DNA of 64,000 nucleotides, from NCBI GenBank assembly GCA_026214975.1, contig CM047809.1, positions 29,175,977-29,239,976 on the forward strand, written 5' to 3'. Source of the DNA: Gentiana macrophylla (Eukaryota; Streptophyta; Magnoliopsida; Gentianales; Gentianaceae). Each line of letters begins with the position of its first letter. Position 1 is the first letter of the stretch. The notes under the pieces are model-generated. The model was given only the letters and a program-made list of their open reading frames with translations, was not told the DNA's origin and searched no databases. The position numbers and the translations under genes are program-made. Positions 1 through 12,603 of the stretch are shown piece by piece.

Positions 1-306
1 GGTATAACATTAACAAGAAAACGGAGTGTGTGTGGTGCCAAGCTAAAGCCACTGCTCAAAATGATTGTCAGGTCTTGAATCCCGACCAAAAGTCTACCAA
101 CCGTTTCATACCACCCAGCCTCTCCACTAATCAAGGTCACTAAGTCTGGACACGATCGGGTAGGACTTGAAAGGTTATAACGTTAGGCCAGGGTAATTCC
201 GGTTAATCAAAAAGGATATTTTGGGAACTGGAGAAAAAGAAGTACTAGTGAACCTAATCAACAAGTATACCACTTCATCTCTACCATACAAACCATCCAA
301 ACTCCT
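1..306 (-). mobile_element. TE1 distal part, Athila-like element, left of the TE2 insertion
   Basis: Noncoding sequence that ends at the target-site duplication CTCCT (302-306) of TE2. The same five bases follow TE2 at 13153-13157, so this stretch was once continuous with 13158 onward and belongs to the 3' portion of the minus-strand element described there. No open frame or LTR border was recognised in it; the element probably continues beyond the window start. Confidence 0.5.
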
Positions 307-852
307 TGATGGGTATAAATAATTCCACCACCTCAACAGTAGGAATCAGCCCACTCGTGGCCACCCTCCGAATGACAAGAGAGATCGCAGTGCGGGCGGC
401 CATCAGAAACACCTCGCCGCGACCACAACACTTGCATGTCCTGTGCAAGTAGCGTATCCTCGTGAATCTCCTTCAGCAAAGTCAAGAGGGTCGCGGCGCG
501 AGGCCAAAGAGGGCTTGCTCCTCATGCGACCTCGCAGAGATGGCCGCCGATTGATCCAGATCTTTTCCCCACTTGTAACTTAGATATTTCGTCTTGCTTA
601 GTATCTAAGTAAGACCTAGCTATTAGTAAAATATCTAAGAGGTTGCTTATTCCCTAAGTTATCCACCTCTATAAAAGGGGTGGTCATTGTAAACAAAAGA
701 GATATATGAAACACACTATATTTGCAAGCAAAAGCTCTCTCCATTCTAACTCTCTCCACACCACCACCGCCGGAGCAACACCACACCTTAAATACAAATG
801 ATATCCACCATCCAAACACCGCAGGACACCCGTGAGGATTTAGACGCCTTCG
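307..852 (+). repeat. TE2 5' LTR
   Basis: 546 bp, aligning along its whole length with 12604-13152 apart from scattered substitutions and one- to two-base indels. It carries a TATAAAA box at 670-676, as does the right copy at 12967-12973, the likely start region for the element transcript. Short minus-strand open frames seen in both LTRs are by-products of this repeat and are not genes. Confidence 0.93.
670..676 (+). promoter_or_regulatory. TATA box in TE2 5' LTR
   Basis: TATAAAA followed by GGGG, in the middle of the LTR and conserved in the other LTR copy. This is the usual place for the retrotransposon promoter. Activity is inferred, not seen. Confidence 0.6.
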
Positions 853-1769
853 CTTGGCTCTACTGGAAACCGATTGTGTAAGAAATCACCTAGAACTCTC
901 ATTCGTGAGGAGATAATCTTACAAAGAAAAGTCCTCAAACCGCTTTTATTTCTTCCTTTACCAAAGAAACCGCTCAAAAGCCACCACGCAGAGATGGCTG
1001 GAAGTAAAGGCATCTAACACCCCAAACCCTGGCAAAGGTGCTATGCTACATCAAGCTCGTGGGGAAGGCGCAGAGAAACACTAGACAATCTCCTCGCAGG
1101 CGAGAAGGATTCCAGACAGGGGGTCTTAGCACCTAGCGATGCTCGAAATGTCATTAATCAAAAACCAAGTCGAAAGAGGCTATTGTTGCCCTGGATGGAA
1201 CTCGCAGAGAGAGGTCACAAAGAAAGCCAAAGATCGATCCCGTAAATACAACCGGCTTTCGTGAGGACCCAGAGGTCGCCGAAATGAGGGAATACGCCAG
1301 TACGCCAAACTATGTATCTCACCACCTCCGCCTGGTGGCTAAGGGGCCAGCCCCTATGACGATTCGACCCTTAACCCTCCCGTAAACGAATCCCTCTCAT
1401 GGTCGCAGACTGTACGCCGCCAGAGCCAAATTCAAGAAATCGGCGTAGAGAGAGCGTGCACTCTTCAGTCGCTATAGACCGAGGAAAGAAATTCCACGAA
1501 CCTCGCCCCCAAGATCGCGACCATCAAAAAGGAAAGAGGATCGACAAAGGGTCACTGCATTAATAGGTTGGGTGAGAAGGACAAGGCTTTAGCCCCAAGT
1601 CGCCTCACCTTTCCCTAGAGAAGAGATGCCCTCCAAAGAGATAGACACGCACAAGATGCCCGCACAATTATCGTGGAAAAGAGGGCCCGCCAAGAGGATC
1701 ACAAAATCACCAGTGAATCGAGCGTAGAACGGAGCGAGCCGACACGCAAGCACAAACGACCGAATCGAC

Positions 1770-4700
1770 CCTATTTTGGCGTAATGTATTTGAGGTAATG
1801 AGAAAAGAGCTTGTCAATTAAAAAGTCGAGGCCCGCCGAGAAAGTCGCCCGATTTCGGGATCGACGTGCTCGCTAAAGCGGATTACCAAACATTGCCTCC
1901 CAAAGCAGAGAAAAGGTTAGTTATCCCGCCATAACTATTACAATGGAAATTCATGCCCAAACGATCGCTCACCGCTTCTCCAAGGTCGCATCACCTTGCT
2001 ACACAAAATAAATCCGCCGGTGCATCGCGTTAGTTGGCAAATGATGCAGATAGGGCTGCGCCCTGATACGCGGGCTCCTCTCGCTCGCTTGAAAGTTGGG
2101 AGGATTTGTCGGAAAAGTTTGTCGAGAGTTTGAATCGGCAAGCAGCCGAAGAAAACCATTGAGGACCTATATGAGGTTCGTATGGGAGGGCATGAATCGA
2201 AAAGAATATTACGAACGGTTCGCCGTAATATATGATCAAACAAGGAACATTCCGCACGATGCAATATAACATGTTTCTCACCGGAATCGCCAAAGGCCCG
2301 ATGAAAATCGAATTAATCTGCGGCCCCCAAAGCGGGTCTCGTGGAGATGTTAGAAAGGCCGTAATGATGGGGGTCGGCGAGGCGCCACTGCGGGAAAGCA
2401 AAGCCTAAGACAGAGCCACGCTCGCGGGCGAGGATCGCGTGATGACCGTAAAAAGAAAAGGGACGAGATACTAATCGCGATCGTGAGGTAAAAAGCCGCA
2501 CAAATTTAGCGAGGATAATTTTACCCCGCCAACACCAAAGCATCCCAAATACTGTTTGAAATTCGTGAACATTTCGACAAACCAAAGCCTATGAGGGGCG
2601 ATCCTGATAGCCGCGATAAATCCAAATACTGCGACTATCACAAGGACCATGGCCACATCACCGATGAATGCTTCACCCTGAGGCGCGAGATAGAAAGGCT
2701 GATCCGTGAGGGACCAGCCAATAAATATAAACGCGAGGGGAACAACACTCCCGGTCAAGGACGCCAACCTCGCGTTTATCAGAGAGAGGTTCAGGTCATC
2801 CACGGGAATATTCCCAGCAACCATCAACTGAAATCTCAGATAAATCAAATCAATACCCGCGCTTCAAAAGCAGATGGTGTCGGGAGAGAATGAGAAGGGA
2901 ATCATATTCACAAAAAGCGAGCTAACAACAAATCTGGGTCTATGAGATACCCTCATTCTAAAGCAAGGGTGAACGACAAACACGGCGCCAACCGAGTAAT
3001 GGTCGATACAGGGGCCGGCCGCGACGTCATCTATTTCGATCGCTTAAAACAGATCGGATTCGGGAGGCCAAGTTAAAACCCTACATCGGGGTCCTCGGGT
3101 TTTACCAACGACACAAGACGGGTCAAAGGCACGATCGACCTCAATATCATTTTGGGCGACTATGAGCCCTCAGAGAACGGAGATAATAACTTTCTTGGTA
3201 ATCGACCGCCTCTTACTACAACATGATTTTGGGAATCCCAAATATGAAGAAGTTCCAAATGGTGGCATCCGCTCCCACCAACGGGTCAAATTTCACGTAG
3301 GGAAGAAGTTGGGGTCGCCATCACCGACCGAGCTTTCCTCGACTATATGACCAAAAACAGGGTCGACTCTAAGCGACCCCGACTGGATGGTCTTAACACG
3401 GCTACGGATCAGATTGCTATGGTGAAAGAAATCTCGAGAAGGCCGTAGAGGTAAAACATTGCAAGTTCGGGACGAGCCTCGACTTCACCGCCAAGACGAG
3501 TTGGTCGGGTTATAATAAACGCACAAATATCCCGATCAAAAGATAAAAATAGGATCGAGAACTACCGAGGAAGAAAGGGAAGAACTGATCGAGCTTCTGA
3601 AATCAAACTTAGACGCATTCGCCTGGGAGGTAACTGATATGAGAGGTGTGGAATCGGAGGTCGCCTTGCACAACTTGAGTGTCGATCCCAACTTCAGGCC
3701 AATACAACAAAGGGCGCGCACAATTCTCTACCGGTGCGAGGTCGCGATAAAAATTGAGGTCGAGAAACTTTTAGCAGCAGGCATAATCAAAGAGCTTCAA
3801 TATCCCACCTGGCTGGCAAATGTAGTAATGGTGAAAAAACACAACGGCAAGTGGCGGATGTGCGTCGACTTCACCGATCTAAACAAAGCTTGCCCAAAGG
3901 ACCCCTATGCGCTCCCTCGAATCGATAAAATGGTGGATGGGATCGCGGGTTTTGAAACCTTAAGCTTTCTGGACGCCTACTCCGGCTACCACCAGGTCAA
4001 AATGGCCGATGAAGATAAGGAACTGACGGCCTTCAGGGCCGCCGGCGGGCTATATTACTATGAGATGATGCCGTTTGGCCTGAAGAACGCAGGCTCAACC
4101 TATCAGAGAATGGTAAACAGAGTTTTCAAAGACGCAGATAGGCAAGAACACGAGGCCTACATTGATGACATGGTCGTGAAATCAAGTCGCCAAGATCACT
4201 TGGAGGACCTTCGCGAGACCTTTGCAAATGTGAAGAATCACTGATGAAACTAAACCCTACGAAAATGCACTTTTGGGGTCCAGCAGGAAATTTCTCGGCT
4301 TTATGGTAAGTCAAAGGGATCGAGGCAAATCCCAAAAAATCGAGGCCCTGGTCAACATGAGCGAGCCTACCAAGATAAAGAAGCACAAATGCTCAACGGC
4401 AGATCACAAATTTGGGTAGGTTTGTCTCAAATCACAGAAAGAAGTCCGCTTTTCTTCAAAATTCCGAAAGTGGCCGGTACCTTCTCTTGGACAAATGAAT
4501 GCTCCCAAGCATTTAAAGACCTCAAAGAATACTTATCAAGACCGCCACATAACTGCCCGAGGCTCTGGGACACTGCTTTTATATTTGGCAGCCTCGATAG
4601 GGCCGTAGCCGCAAAGACTTGTAAAAGAGGAGGAGGCTCGCAGGCCGCTTTTTATGTTTCCAAAGCTCTAAGCCCCGCTGAAAGTCGTTATTTTAATATA

Positions 4701-6726
4701 GAAAAGTTGGCTTATTGTGTTGTTATAGCTGCCCGCAAATTAAGGGCTTACTTTTCATCACACACCATCGTAGTATTATCAAATGCATCGCTAAGACAGT
4801 CCTTCACAAGCCGACTGTCTGGTCGATTGTCTCGACGGGCCATCGAGCTTATCGAGTTCGATATCCGATATGAGCCCCGGAAGGTCAGAAAGGCCCAAGC
4901 ACTCCCAGATTTCATAGCGTAAACAAGCTTCAACGAAGAGGTGAAAGAGCAGCTCGCCCCGAACGCGACCAAGATAGGGTCACCACAGAGGACGAGCCTA
5001 TCGTGCCAAGTCACCGCTGGCGCTTCTACGCTGATGGCTCCGCTTAATCACAAAGCGGTGCGGCGCAGAATAATCCTCGTTAGAACCAGGATCATCGTAA
5101 GAGATTGAGCAGCTCGAGATTTGATTTCACCGCCTTCAACAACCAGGCGTAATACGGCGCGCATTGCCGGGTTGAAACTCGCCAAAGCCATGAAAGTCTA
5201 AAATATACAAGTATTTTGCGACTCACAGCTTGGTGGTAAATCAAATCAATGGGTCATATGGCATTCATTGCGTAAATTTTACAAAGATATATTGACCTCG
5301 CTAAAAGACTCAAGGCGCCTTCACATATTGTCAAATCAAAAACATCCTCGAGAGGACAATCATAGTAAGGCGACTACTTGTCCAAATTAACCAAATAAGA
5401 CGCTGCCGTATGCGATCCCAAAGATCATGGTCGAACACTTATCGGAACCCGCCATCTCCTGTATGCGAGATCATGGATTTCCAACCCAAGAATACTTGTT
5501 GGGTCGACATCATGAAGTCTTATATTGAGTTAGAGAGCTTCCGAGCCACCCTTGCGGCTTGGGGCCTTAGCAAGAAGCGGCGGCGCAAGATATACGATTA
5601 TGGACGACGTGCTTTTTACCGTCATTCATTCTCGAAACCGCTTCATGATGCATGCGCATTTACCTGGCGAGGTAACGGAATCCTAACAGAGCTACATGAG
5701 GAAACGTGCGCGCCATTTCTCCAATCGAACACTAGCGCAGGCGTACTTTCTAGCCGGATATTATTGGCCAAAATTAGATGAAGACGCCAAAGCTCATACC
5801 CGCGCATGTGATACTTGCCGAGGTTCGCAAATATCCCCAGCTACCCTCAATGAACAAAGCATAGTGGTAGCCGCCTGCCTTTCGACATGTGGGCAATCGA
5901 CTTCATCGGACCCTTGAAGAAGCGGTCGCCAGGTTAAGAGCACGCTGTCGCCGCGGTGGATTATTTTACTAAATGGGTCGAGGCTAAGGCCTTGGTAAAA
6001 CCAATACCAGGGACATAACATACTTTTGCTCGATCAAATATGGACAAGATTTGGTGTTCCAAGAGTGATGGTTTCCGATCACGGACCTCAATTCGTAGAC
6101 GAATTCGACAGATTCGTGAAGAGAACAATGTTAAACATTGGCAATCATCCGTAGCTACCCGCAGGAAACGGGCAAGTCGAAAATGCCAACAAACAGTCCT
6201 AAGTGTATTAAAGAAGAGCCTGGTGAGAAGGCAAAGCATCGCCCGATCACCTTCCAAATGGCTCTACGGGCGCCAGACGCCGCGAAAAATCACAATGAGG
6301 GAAACTCCTTTGCTTTAACATATGGGTCTCGAGGCTATGGCACTGTGGAAATGGCCTTACCAAGCCCTAGGGTCGCTTTTTACAAATGAGGTCAATAACA
6401 CAACAAGCCAGAACTCGAGCTCGATCTAGTAGAGAGCGGCGCGATCCAGCATACAAATGCCTGGTCAACTATAAACAGCGGCGGTCGCGTCATCACGACA
6501 AACGATTCGCAATCATCACTTCGCCGGGGGATTACGCTCTACAAAAAGACAAGCCACGGGCCACGGTTTAAAAAAGGAAAGCTATCGGAAAATCGGGAAG
6601 GCCTCACGGATTTCGCGAGTTATCAAAAAGGGGACGACATGCTAAGTGACAAGGAGGGCCATGAGTATAATAGGCCATGGCATGCAGATAATCTAAAAAT
6701 ACTATATGTAACGAGCCAATTCAAAT
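1770..6726 (+). pseudogene. TE2 gag-pol polyprotein, broken (Tat type)
   Basis: The gag-pol region would make capsid/nucleocapsid, protease, reverse transcriptase-RNase H and integrase for copying the element through RNA. Visible parts: a gag helical region around 2070-2220; a nucleocapsid-like C-x2-H-x3-GH-x4-C knuckle at about 2625-2680 (frame 2591-2893); protease with VDTGA near 3001-3020; reverse transcriptase at 3639-4244 with the YIDDM active site and the FGLKNAG motif; an RNase H segment at 4389-4922; a second RNase H-like start (FYADGS) near 5020; the integrase zinc finger near 5690-5820; the integrase core with a DHGPQF motif near 6078; and an integrase C-terminal domain ending near 6720. 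Stops and frame changes separate nearly every domain, so no intact polyprotein is possible. The extra RNase H and knuckle form favour the Tat clade. Confidence 0.88.
3639..4244 (+). CDS. TE2 reverse transcriptase fragment (longest intact pol frame)
   Basis: A 201-residue open frame covering the fingers and palm of a Ty3/gypsy reverse transcriptase. It contains the stretch ending CVDFTDLNKACPKD, the AYSGYHQ motif carrying a catalytic Asp, MPFGLKNAG, and the YIDDMVVKS active-site motif. A frame break just after the active site separates it from the connection/RNase H segment starting near 4389. It is part of the broken polyprotein, not an independent gene. Confidence 0.85.
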   Translation: MRGVESEVALHNLSVDPNFRPIQQRARTILYRCEVAIKIEVEKLLAAGIIKELQYPTWLANVVMVKKHNGKWRMCVDFTDLNKACPKDPYALPRIDKMVDGIAGFETLSFLDAYSGYHQVKMADEDKELTAFRAAGGLYYYEMMPFGLKNAGSTYQRMVNRVFKDADRQEHEAYIDDMVVKSSRQDHLEDLRETFANVKNH

Positions 6727-6779
6727 AAAGTCGTTTCTTCCAAATTGTATTTACATTCTTGTCTTTTTTTCGCCGCCAT

Positions 6780-6780
<1 letters not shown>

Positions 6781-6811
<31 letters not shown>
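6781..6811. repeat. Poly-A run in TE2
   Basis: A run of 31 A residues just downstream of the integrase end. Lysine-rich reading frames across it are spurious. Close by, the string TTTTTTCAAACATATCG occurs twice (near 6827 and 6949), a small local duplication. Confidence 0.9.
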
Positions 6812-6813
<2 letters not shown>

Positions 6814-7569
6814 ACGATGAGAAGTTTTTTCAAACATATCGATCAAGCCTGGACAAACTTCCATCAACCGCAGGATGGTTATCTTCCTCCGATCACATGT
6901 GTGAGGTCCAAAACGGCATCATGCTCAGAAGGGCTCCACCGAATAAGTTTTTTCAAACATATCGGTCGAGTGTATGGAAGGGGACCCCGGCGCCATCGCA
7001 TAATTTGATATCGGCCGATGCGAAAGGCATGCGGCGACCAGCACCACGGCGACCTTGAACCGCCGAGCACGCATATCTTAGAGCCTCGCGATGGATCAAC
7101 ACTCCCGCCTATATCCACTGATGGTCGCGAATGGCATGCGTATGAGCGCCGCTCACTAACAACATCAAGATCGGGCAAAGTGATAAGAGCGCGGAATTTA
7201 TAAACTTCTTCCACTCACGGTCGCCGCGAGAAGATCGGACGCAATACTCCTAAAGACCAAACCCGCCGATTCTCGGGAACAACCGCACATTGCAATACCT
7301 GCATTTAATCCGCTGCTTTCCTCATCCGCAAGGTCCCAGGCGCGATCTCATAACGGGAGGAGGGATTTATTGCGGTATGTTAAAAACTTGGTTAATTCTC
7401 TCCGAGTAAAGATAACGGAACACCCCGGAGAGAAATGTCGCCACCGCTTCGCCAGAGGCTACATCGCATAACACGGAGTAAAATTCCCGTATCATGGTAA
7501 CATTAACCGCCCCCTGCAGGCTCGGCAATAAATTCCCACCACCAGTAAAGCCGAACGCGCAAAGATGGA

Positions 7570-9111
7570 GCCGCTTTCTATTCGTTGTTCATATAAGCCC
7601 TCTCCTCATAATATCACGCCACTCAAAAAAATCCTGCAAATAATCCTTGGCTACGGGGAAGCAAAGGTGAAAAAGGGAAACATCCCGGACGGGACGAGCT
7701 TTGAATATCCGAACCTCGGCCGCTTCCTCGATGAGACATAGAGTTTGGAGGATAGACAAGGAAGAGGATAATGAACGATTGAGGAAGAAAGCAAAATTCA
7801 AGATGAGGCAAGAGGTAAAGTGAGTTCCGTAATAACCCCTTTTATACTGTAGAAGCCGGTATGATCAACGGTTGGGATTAATCGATCCTAGGGCCGATAT
7901 GCAAATCGACCAAAGACCAAGGCAACAGGAGCGCTGCACTATAAAGAGACCGAAATTTATGGCTACAAAGCATAACCGACACCTAGTCATTAGGGGTCAT
8001 AACTCAAGTTACGACACACCAAAGGTCGCTTTAACAGTGCTCTATCTTCTCGACAAAAGCACCGCTTCAAGAGGCCAAAAACTTTGAAAATTAGCGCCGC
8101 TAGCTTACTATGGTTAGAACAAGACGACGACGCTTCATGACAGATCGACGCCGCTAAATTATTGCTTACCTTCGCACTTAATCAAGATAGCACGTAAAAT
8201 AAAATAACTCGTCACACCGCGAAAGGCCGCCAAGATCGAATCGACAAAGAAAAGCCAAGTTGTATAAATTGAAAAATGCAAAAATAAATTGTCAAGCTAT
8301 TACAAATCAAGATTCACCAAATCACAAAGTAAATAGTCAAAGTTACAAATCAAATTTTCAAAGAGCTCGCAGAAAAGTCCGAGAAATCTGAGAACACGCG
8401 AGTAGGCGGGTGTCGATAAACTCGCCGCCTTGCTCGTAGGACGGCGGTTTCTTCAACGCCTCAAAATTCACAGGATTGACAGGGCAGATCCCAAACAGCT
8501 CGCCACGCTTAAGTCGCTCACCAATCGAGGTAATGAGCTCGCTTGCATGGGGGATTTCCGGTGAAAGGCCACTAAATTGATGACCTTGATGCGTGTTCAC
8601 CCACCGCAAAGATATCCTCCAGAGTGATGTGCCCCCGCCTCGATCACCCCAGATATAAATGAGCTAGGTGACTAAAGCCCTGGTCAAAGCTATTCTCCAT
8701 CAGTCGAAGAAGTCATCCGACTTTATAGCAAATGACGGCCCCAGACTTGGCCTCCTCGACACCTCTCACCGCTTTCAGCCTTCCTCCATAGCTTTCTCAA
8801 GAAATTTCTTTGGCACCCGCTCCGCCAAAGAAGCTTAACCCTCAACGCGCAATCTCCTCCTCGCGCCCCGCATAATCCTTTGTCAAAGATGCAACTTTCT
8901 CATTGACCTCGGCATCCAATCTGAGTGCTCCTCCATGATTGCCTTCATCTTCCCACCTCGCCACCGCATGTTTAGCTTTTTTCGGCGGTAACCCTCGCTT
9001 TATCGCTTGCTCCCACCAAGGCCGCTACTTTCCTCACCTCGCATCGCGCCTCAATAAGTTCTCAAGTACCTCTGCTTAAACGAGCACCGAGTGTGGAAAA
9101 CAGGGATGGTT

Positions 9112-9146
<35 letters not shown>

Positions 9147-11011
9147 TCTTACCAGAGAAGCCGCAATCCCAAATCGCCGCTCAAATCTCTCTCGATTTCA
9201 AAGAATCTCATCTTGAGGCGGAGAGTCGCCTTGAGCCGCAGTCGGGCTAATATGCCCCGCCAATCTCCACTTGAACATGATCAGATAACCGAGAGGATCG
9301 CCCAAGAGGAATCACGCCGGCCGATTGCTTCACCAACCCGGCGAGCTTTGGATAGGTCAAGATCCTGGTAAAGCTCGGATCCAACCACAGGGCCTCTTTC
9401 CTGCATTAGCCTCGGGCAAAGTCCTTTGCGGCGCTGCCTCAAAGAAAGCGCTCTCCCACGGAGTTTCAACCTCTTCAAGATACGCCGGGTCGAGCGGACT
9501 GCTTGGGTTGGCGATCATCCTTCGCTTTCTTCCGAGAGGTCGCTTCAGCCCGCGCGCGACTTTTTTAGTAGGGGATGAGTCTTTTGAGGCACCACCGCCT
9601 GGCCCGCAAATAACGGCAGAGGAAGTCGCAACAAGGCGTAAGAGGTCGCAGCCTTCCGGGATATGTGTCTCTTCGACAATCGAGGCGCTCTGGCGCTCGG
9701 GGCACCATCCTGTAGCTTTCTTCAAAGCCTCCGCCGAGCACCGCCGCTTTATCTCGCCTCCGCATTAAGCTTGTTTCGTGAGCCTCGCGAGCATTTGGAT
9801 CCATGCCTACAAAAAGAGCGCGGCTTAGAACCCAGAAAACAAAATGAGCATTTACAAATAAATACAAGTGGACAAAGAAAGTTACAAAGCGCCTAAGTAT
9901 AGATCGCCCCACATTCCGGACACTCGTAGGGGAAACATTTGTTGATATGACAACCCCAATCCAAATCGATCACAGCCTCTCGACCCATTTGTACCATGGG
10001 CACGGCATTCCTCCGCCCACCAGGCCCGCCATGCATACAAAGGGCTCGGCTAGATCAAGAAGATCAACCCAGAAACGCTTCTCCGAGATGGCGCCGCCCG
10101 TCCGATCAATCAACGCTATCGCCCCTTTACGTAGCGCCGCCACTCACTGTGGGGTCAAAGAGTACAAGCGTGATTTGCCTCACGAACTCCCGCTCTAGGA
10201 AAAGGCCACCCTACCTTCGACTAAACTTTCAAGACTCACGCCCCATTTGTGAAACTTATCGGGAAGCGAGAATAGTAAAGAGGAGTCCGCACACTCGAGA
10301 GATTTGTCCGGGAATAGACGCCCCACGTATGAATAAAATTGCCCCAATAAGGTCAACGCCGCTCGATCTTCGTGATCCGACACATAACGATGAAGGCCAT
10401 CACCGGATAATAGCCCCGACGGCAAAATCGAGGGAAGCGCCCCATCTCCTTACATCTCTTCACAAAGAAAGGATCGAAAGGCGGCCTCGCACTCGCACAC
10501 AAATGATGGAAATGGAGGATAAGGGTGTCCTCGGATCGACGCGCGCATACATAATCCTTATGGTCCCCGGGTTTAAATTTATCGGACTCCTTCCCATAAT
10601 CGAAGAAAGAAACCGATACACGCCGGTGTCGATTCCGAATATGCGATTAATGGTCCCGCTGAGATCGCCGCTTCTTGCACACCGGGTCCATTTCTTGTCA
10701 ACATCCTTCTCAAACGCCGCCACGATCGCAAACTCTCGCATAGCTTCGGGATTGTTAGACGAGAGCTCTTCTGGCTGGCATCGCCGCAGCCGCCTCACCA
10801 ACCGCCATGGTTTGGCTCGCACTTTTCCTTTTCTTCTCGCTTCTTCGCAGTATCCGATATCTTTCCGGGCAACTCGCATTTTCGCCCTCACCGACCCCAT
10901 TAACTCGCTGAATCGCGCGCGCCCAACATAAGCCTCGCCATGGTCGGGAGCGCCGCTAGTACTGGGACCGCAGCTTGTCCTTCGATCGAAAGCGATTTCT
11001 TCAAATTTCAC
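7570..11011 (-). pseudogene. TE2 antisense coiled-coil gene, decayed
   Basis: The region between integrase and the 3' LTR holds several broken minus-strand frames (for example 10460-11011, 9357-9725 and 8358-8609). Around 8600-8800 the minus strand reads a charged, helical protein end with ENSFDQGFSHLAHLY. This resembles the plus-strand protein end at 18784-19008 in TE3, which has the same spacing of a helical stretch followed by a Gly-rich turn and a Tyr/Leu segment. Some Tat relatives (for example Grande) are known to carry an additional antisense gene here, and plant proteins of this kind are often called 'putative gypsy-type transposon' proteins. Function is unknown. Frameshifts and stops make it nonfunctional. 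Confidence 0.5.
9115..9143. repeat. Second poly-A run in TE2
   Basis: An uninterrupted run of 29 A residues inside the decayed antisense-gene region. No gene signal is tied to it. Confidence 0.9.
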
Positions 11012-12046
11012 GAGCCGCCGGAGACTTTTGAGCCCGCGCTTTCTCCTTAAGGCTCACTCGGCGCGGGCGGATTTCGGCGTAGATGAAGGCCTCCAACTCA
11101 AAAGGGTCGACGCCCATATGAGCGACCTTCATCGCCGTAATCTCGCCAATATCTCGCGACTACTTTCCACCTCAACCTCGCCCAACAGACGCCAACAGAG
11201 GCGCCGGATAGTACGGGTCGCCCTCAAGATAATCGTAAATCTCCTTTCCGTAGTCGCCGCTGCAATAGTCATTCCCCGACATCCTGCAAAAACAAGGGAG
11301 GAAAAAGGTGGAGCTTTCACTGGTATAATAATAAATTAACCCAGAAAGGTGATCGCACTCCACTTCAATACCGCCTCCGCCGCTTTTAAGAGATCGCAAA
11401 TAAAACTACAGAGGATGGCAGGGGAGCGGGTGAAACCCCAATTTTCCCAGGAAAGCTATAATCTCTCCCCAGGAAAAATCCCCGTTTTTAATCAAAAACA
11501 AGGCAATGTTGCATTTCCGTTGCAAAAAGAATGACAAAATTGATGTGTATGGAAGAACAAGACAGGGATGGATGAATAAACAAGTTAACAAGAAGGATTT
11601 CTTACCTGATTTGCTGAGAAAGATTGGAAAACCGCGTGAAAGCTGGGAAATACTCAAAGAGGTGGCCGGAATCTTCAAAAGAACCGCCGTGAAATCCTAG
11701 AACCACCGCAGAACGCCAGATGAGCCTTCAAAGATCTCGCTAAACTTGAGAATTCTAGAACAACGAACAACGGAGAAAATAAGAAACACTAAAAGTGTGA
11801 AGGGTGAGAAGCGAAAGCTTTATATAGGCAAGGGGGCCACGATCGAACGGTTGGGAACGCTTCATCCAACGGTTCAGATTAGGCAGGCGGCAATTGTCGC
11901 TTTTGAAATACTAAAAGGCGCCCCATCAATACCCACGCATAACTACCCAGTGCAATGTCGAACGGCCGCATCACCCTCGCAGAAAGGACCTGAGGGTCGA
12001 CGTCACCGCGATTGATGGCCTCGCCCGCAAAAAGACAGACTCCAGT

Positions 12047-12541
12047 TTGCTTTGAGGTCGCTTGCTTTGAAAGCACGGCCCTTAGAGAACAAGTCGATCG
12101 CAGGCGACAAGGTCGCAAAAAACAGACCCAGAGTTGCTTTGAGGTCGCTTGCTTTGAAAGCACGCTTTGAAAAGTCGCACGGCCCTTAGAGAAACAGTCG
12201 CATCGGTCGCTTGCGACAAGCACGTCGCAAGAACAAGTCGACGAGTTGCTTTGAGGTCGCTTGCTTTGAGGTCGCTTGCACGGCCCCAGAGAACAAGTCG
12301 CATCGCACGACAAGGTCGCAAAAATGCACCCAGAGTTGCTTTGAGGTCGCTTGCTTTGAAAGCACGGCCCTGTGAGAACAAGTCGCATCGGCGACAAGGT
12401 CGCAAAAAGCACTCCAGAGTTGCTTTGAGGTCGCTTGCTTTGAAAGCACGGCCCTGTGAGAACAAGTCGATCGTCGACGACAAGGTCGCAAAAAAGCACT
12501 CCGAGTTGCTTTGAGGTCGCTTGCTTTGAAAGCACGGCCTC
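12047..12541. repeat. Tandem repeat upstream of TE2 3' LTR, about 86-bp unit
   Basis: The string TTGCTTTGAGGTCGCTTGC recurs at 12047, 12134, 12246, 12336, 12420 and 12506, each time followed by a variable part that includes GCACGGCCC, GAACAAGTCG and GACAAGGTCGCAAAA. Spacings are 87, 112, 90, 84 and 86 bp, so the unit is about 86 bp with one expanded copy. Reading frames across it are artefacts of the repeat. Tandem repeats in the 3' untranslated part are typical of Tat-lineage elements. Confidence 0.92.
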
Positions 12542-12603
12542 GATAAGTACTCCATCCTTCATATCCCCAGGGAATGTCATTAAAGCACGGAGTAGGGGGC
12601 CAT

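Noticed and set aside
616..819. Minus-strand 67-residue frame repeated at 12913-13110
   Set aside because: It lies in the two TE2 LTRs and is identical because the LTRs are; no protein signal.
855..872. Primer-binding site of TE2
   Set aside because: TGGCTCTACTGGAAACCG is in the right place but I could not match it to a specific tRNA 3' end.
6745..7058. Two Lys-rich plus-strand frames
   Set aside because: Created by the 31-base poly-A run; overlapping frames and no domain.
10030..10931. 311-residue plus-strand frame in TE2
   Set aside because: Arg/Pro/Thr-rich composition typical of an antisense shadow of GC-rich coding remnants on the minus strand; no domain recognised.
12047..12541. CRISPR-like or coding repeat (long minus-strand frames of 101-255 residues)
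   Set aside because: Units are contiguous tandem repeats without unique spacers, and the frames exist only because the repeat unit is periodic; it lies in a retrotransposon 3' region.
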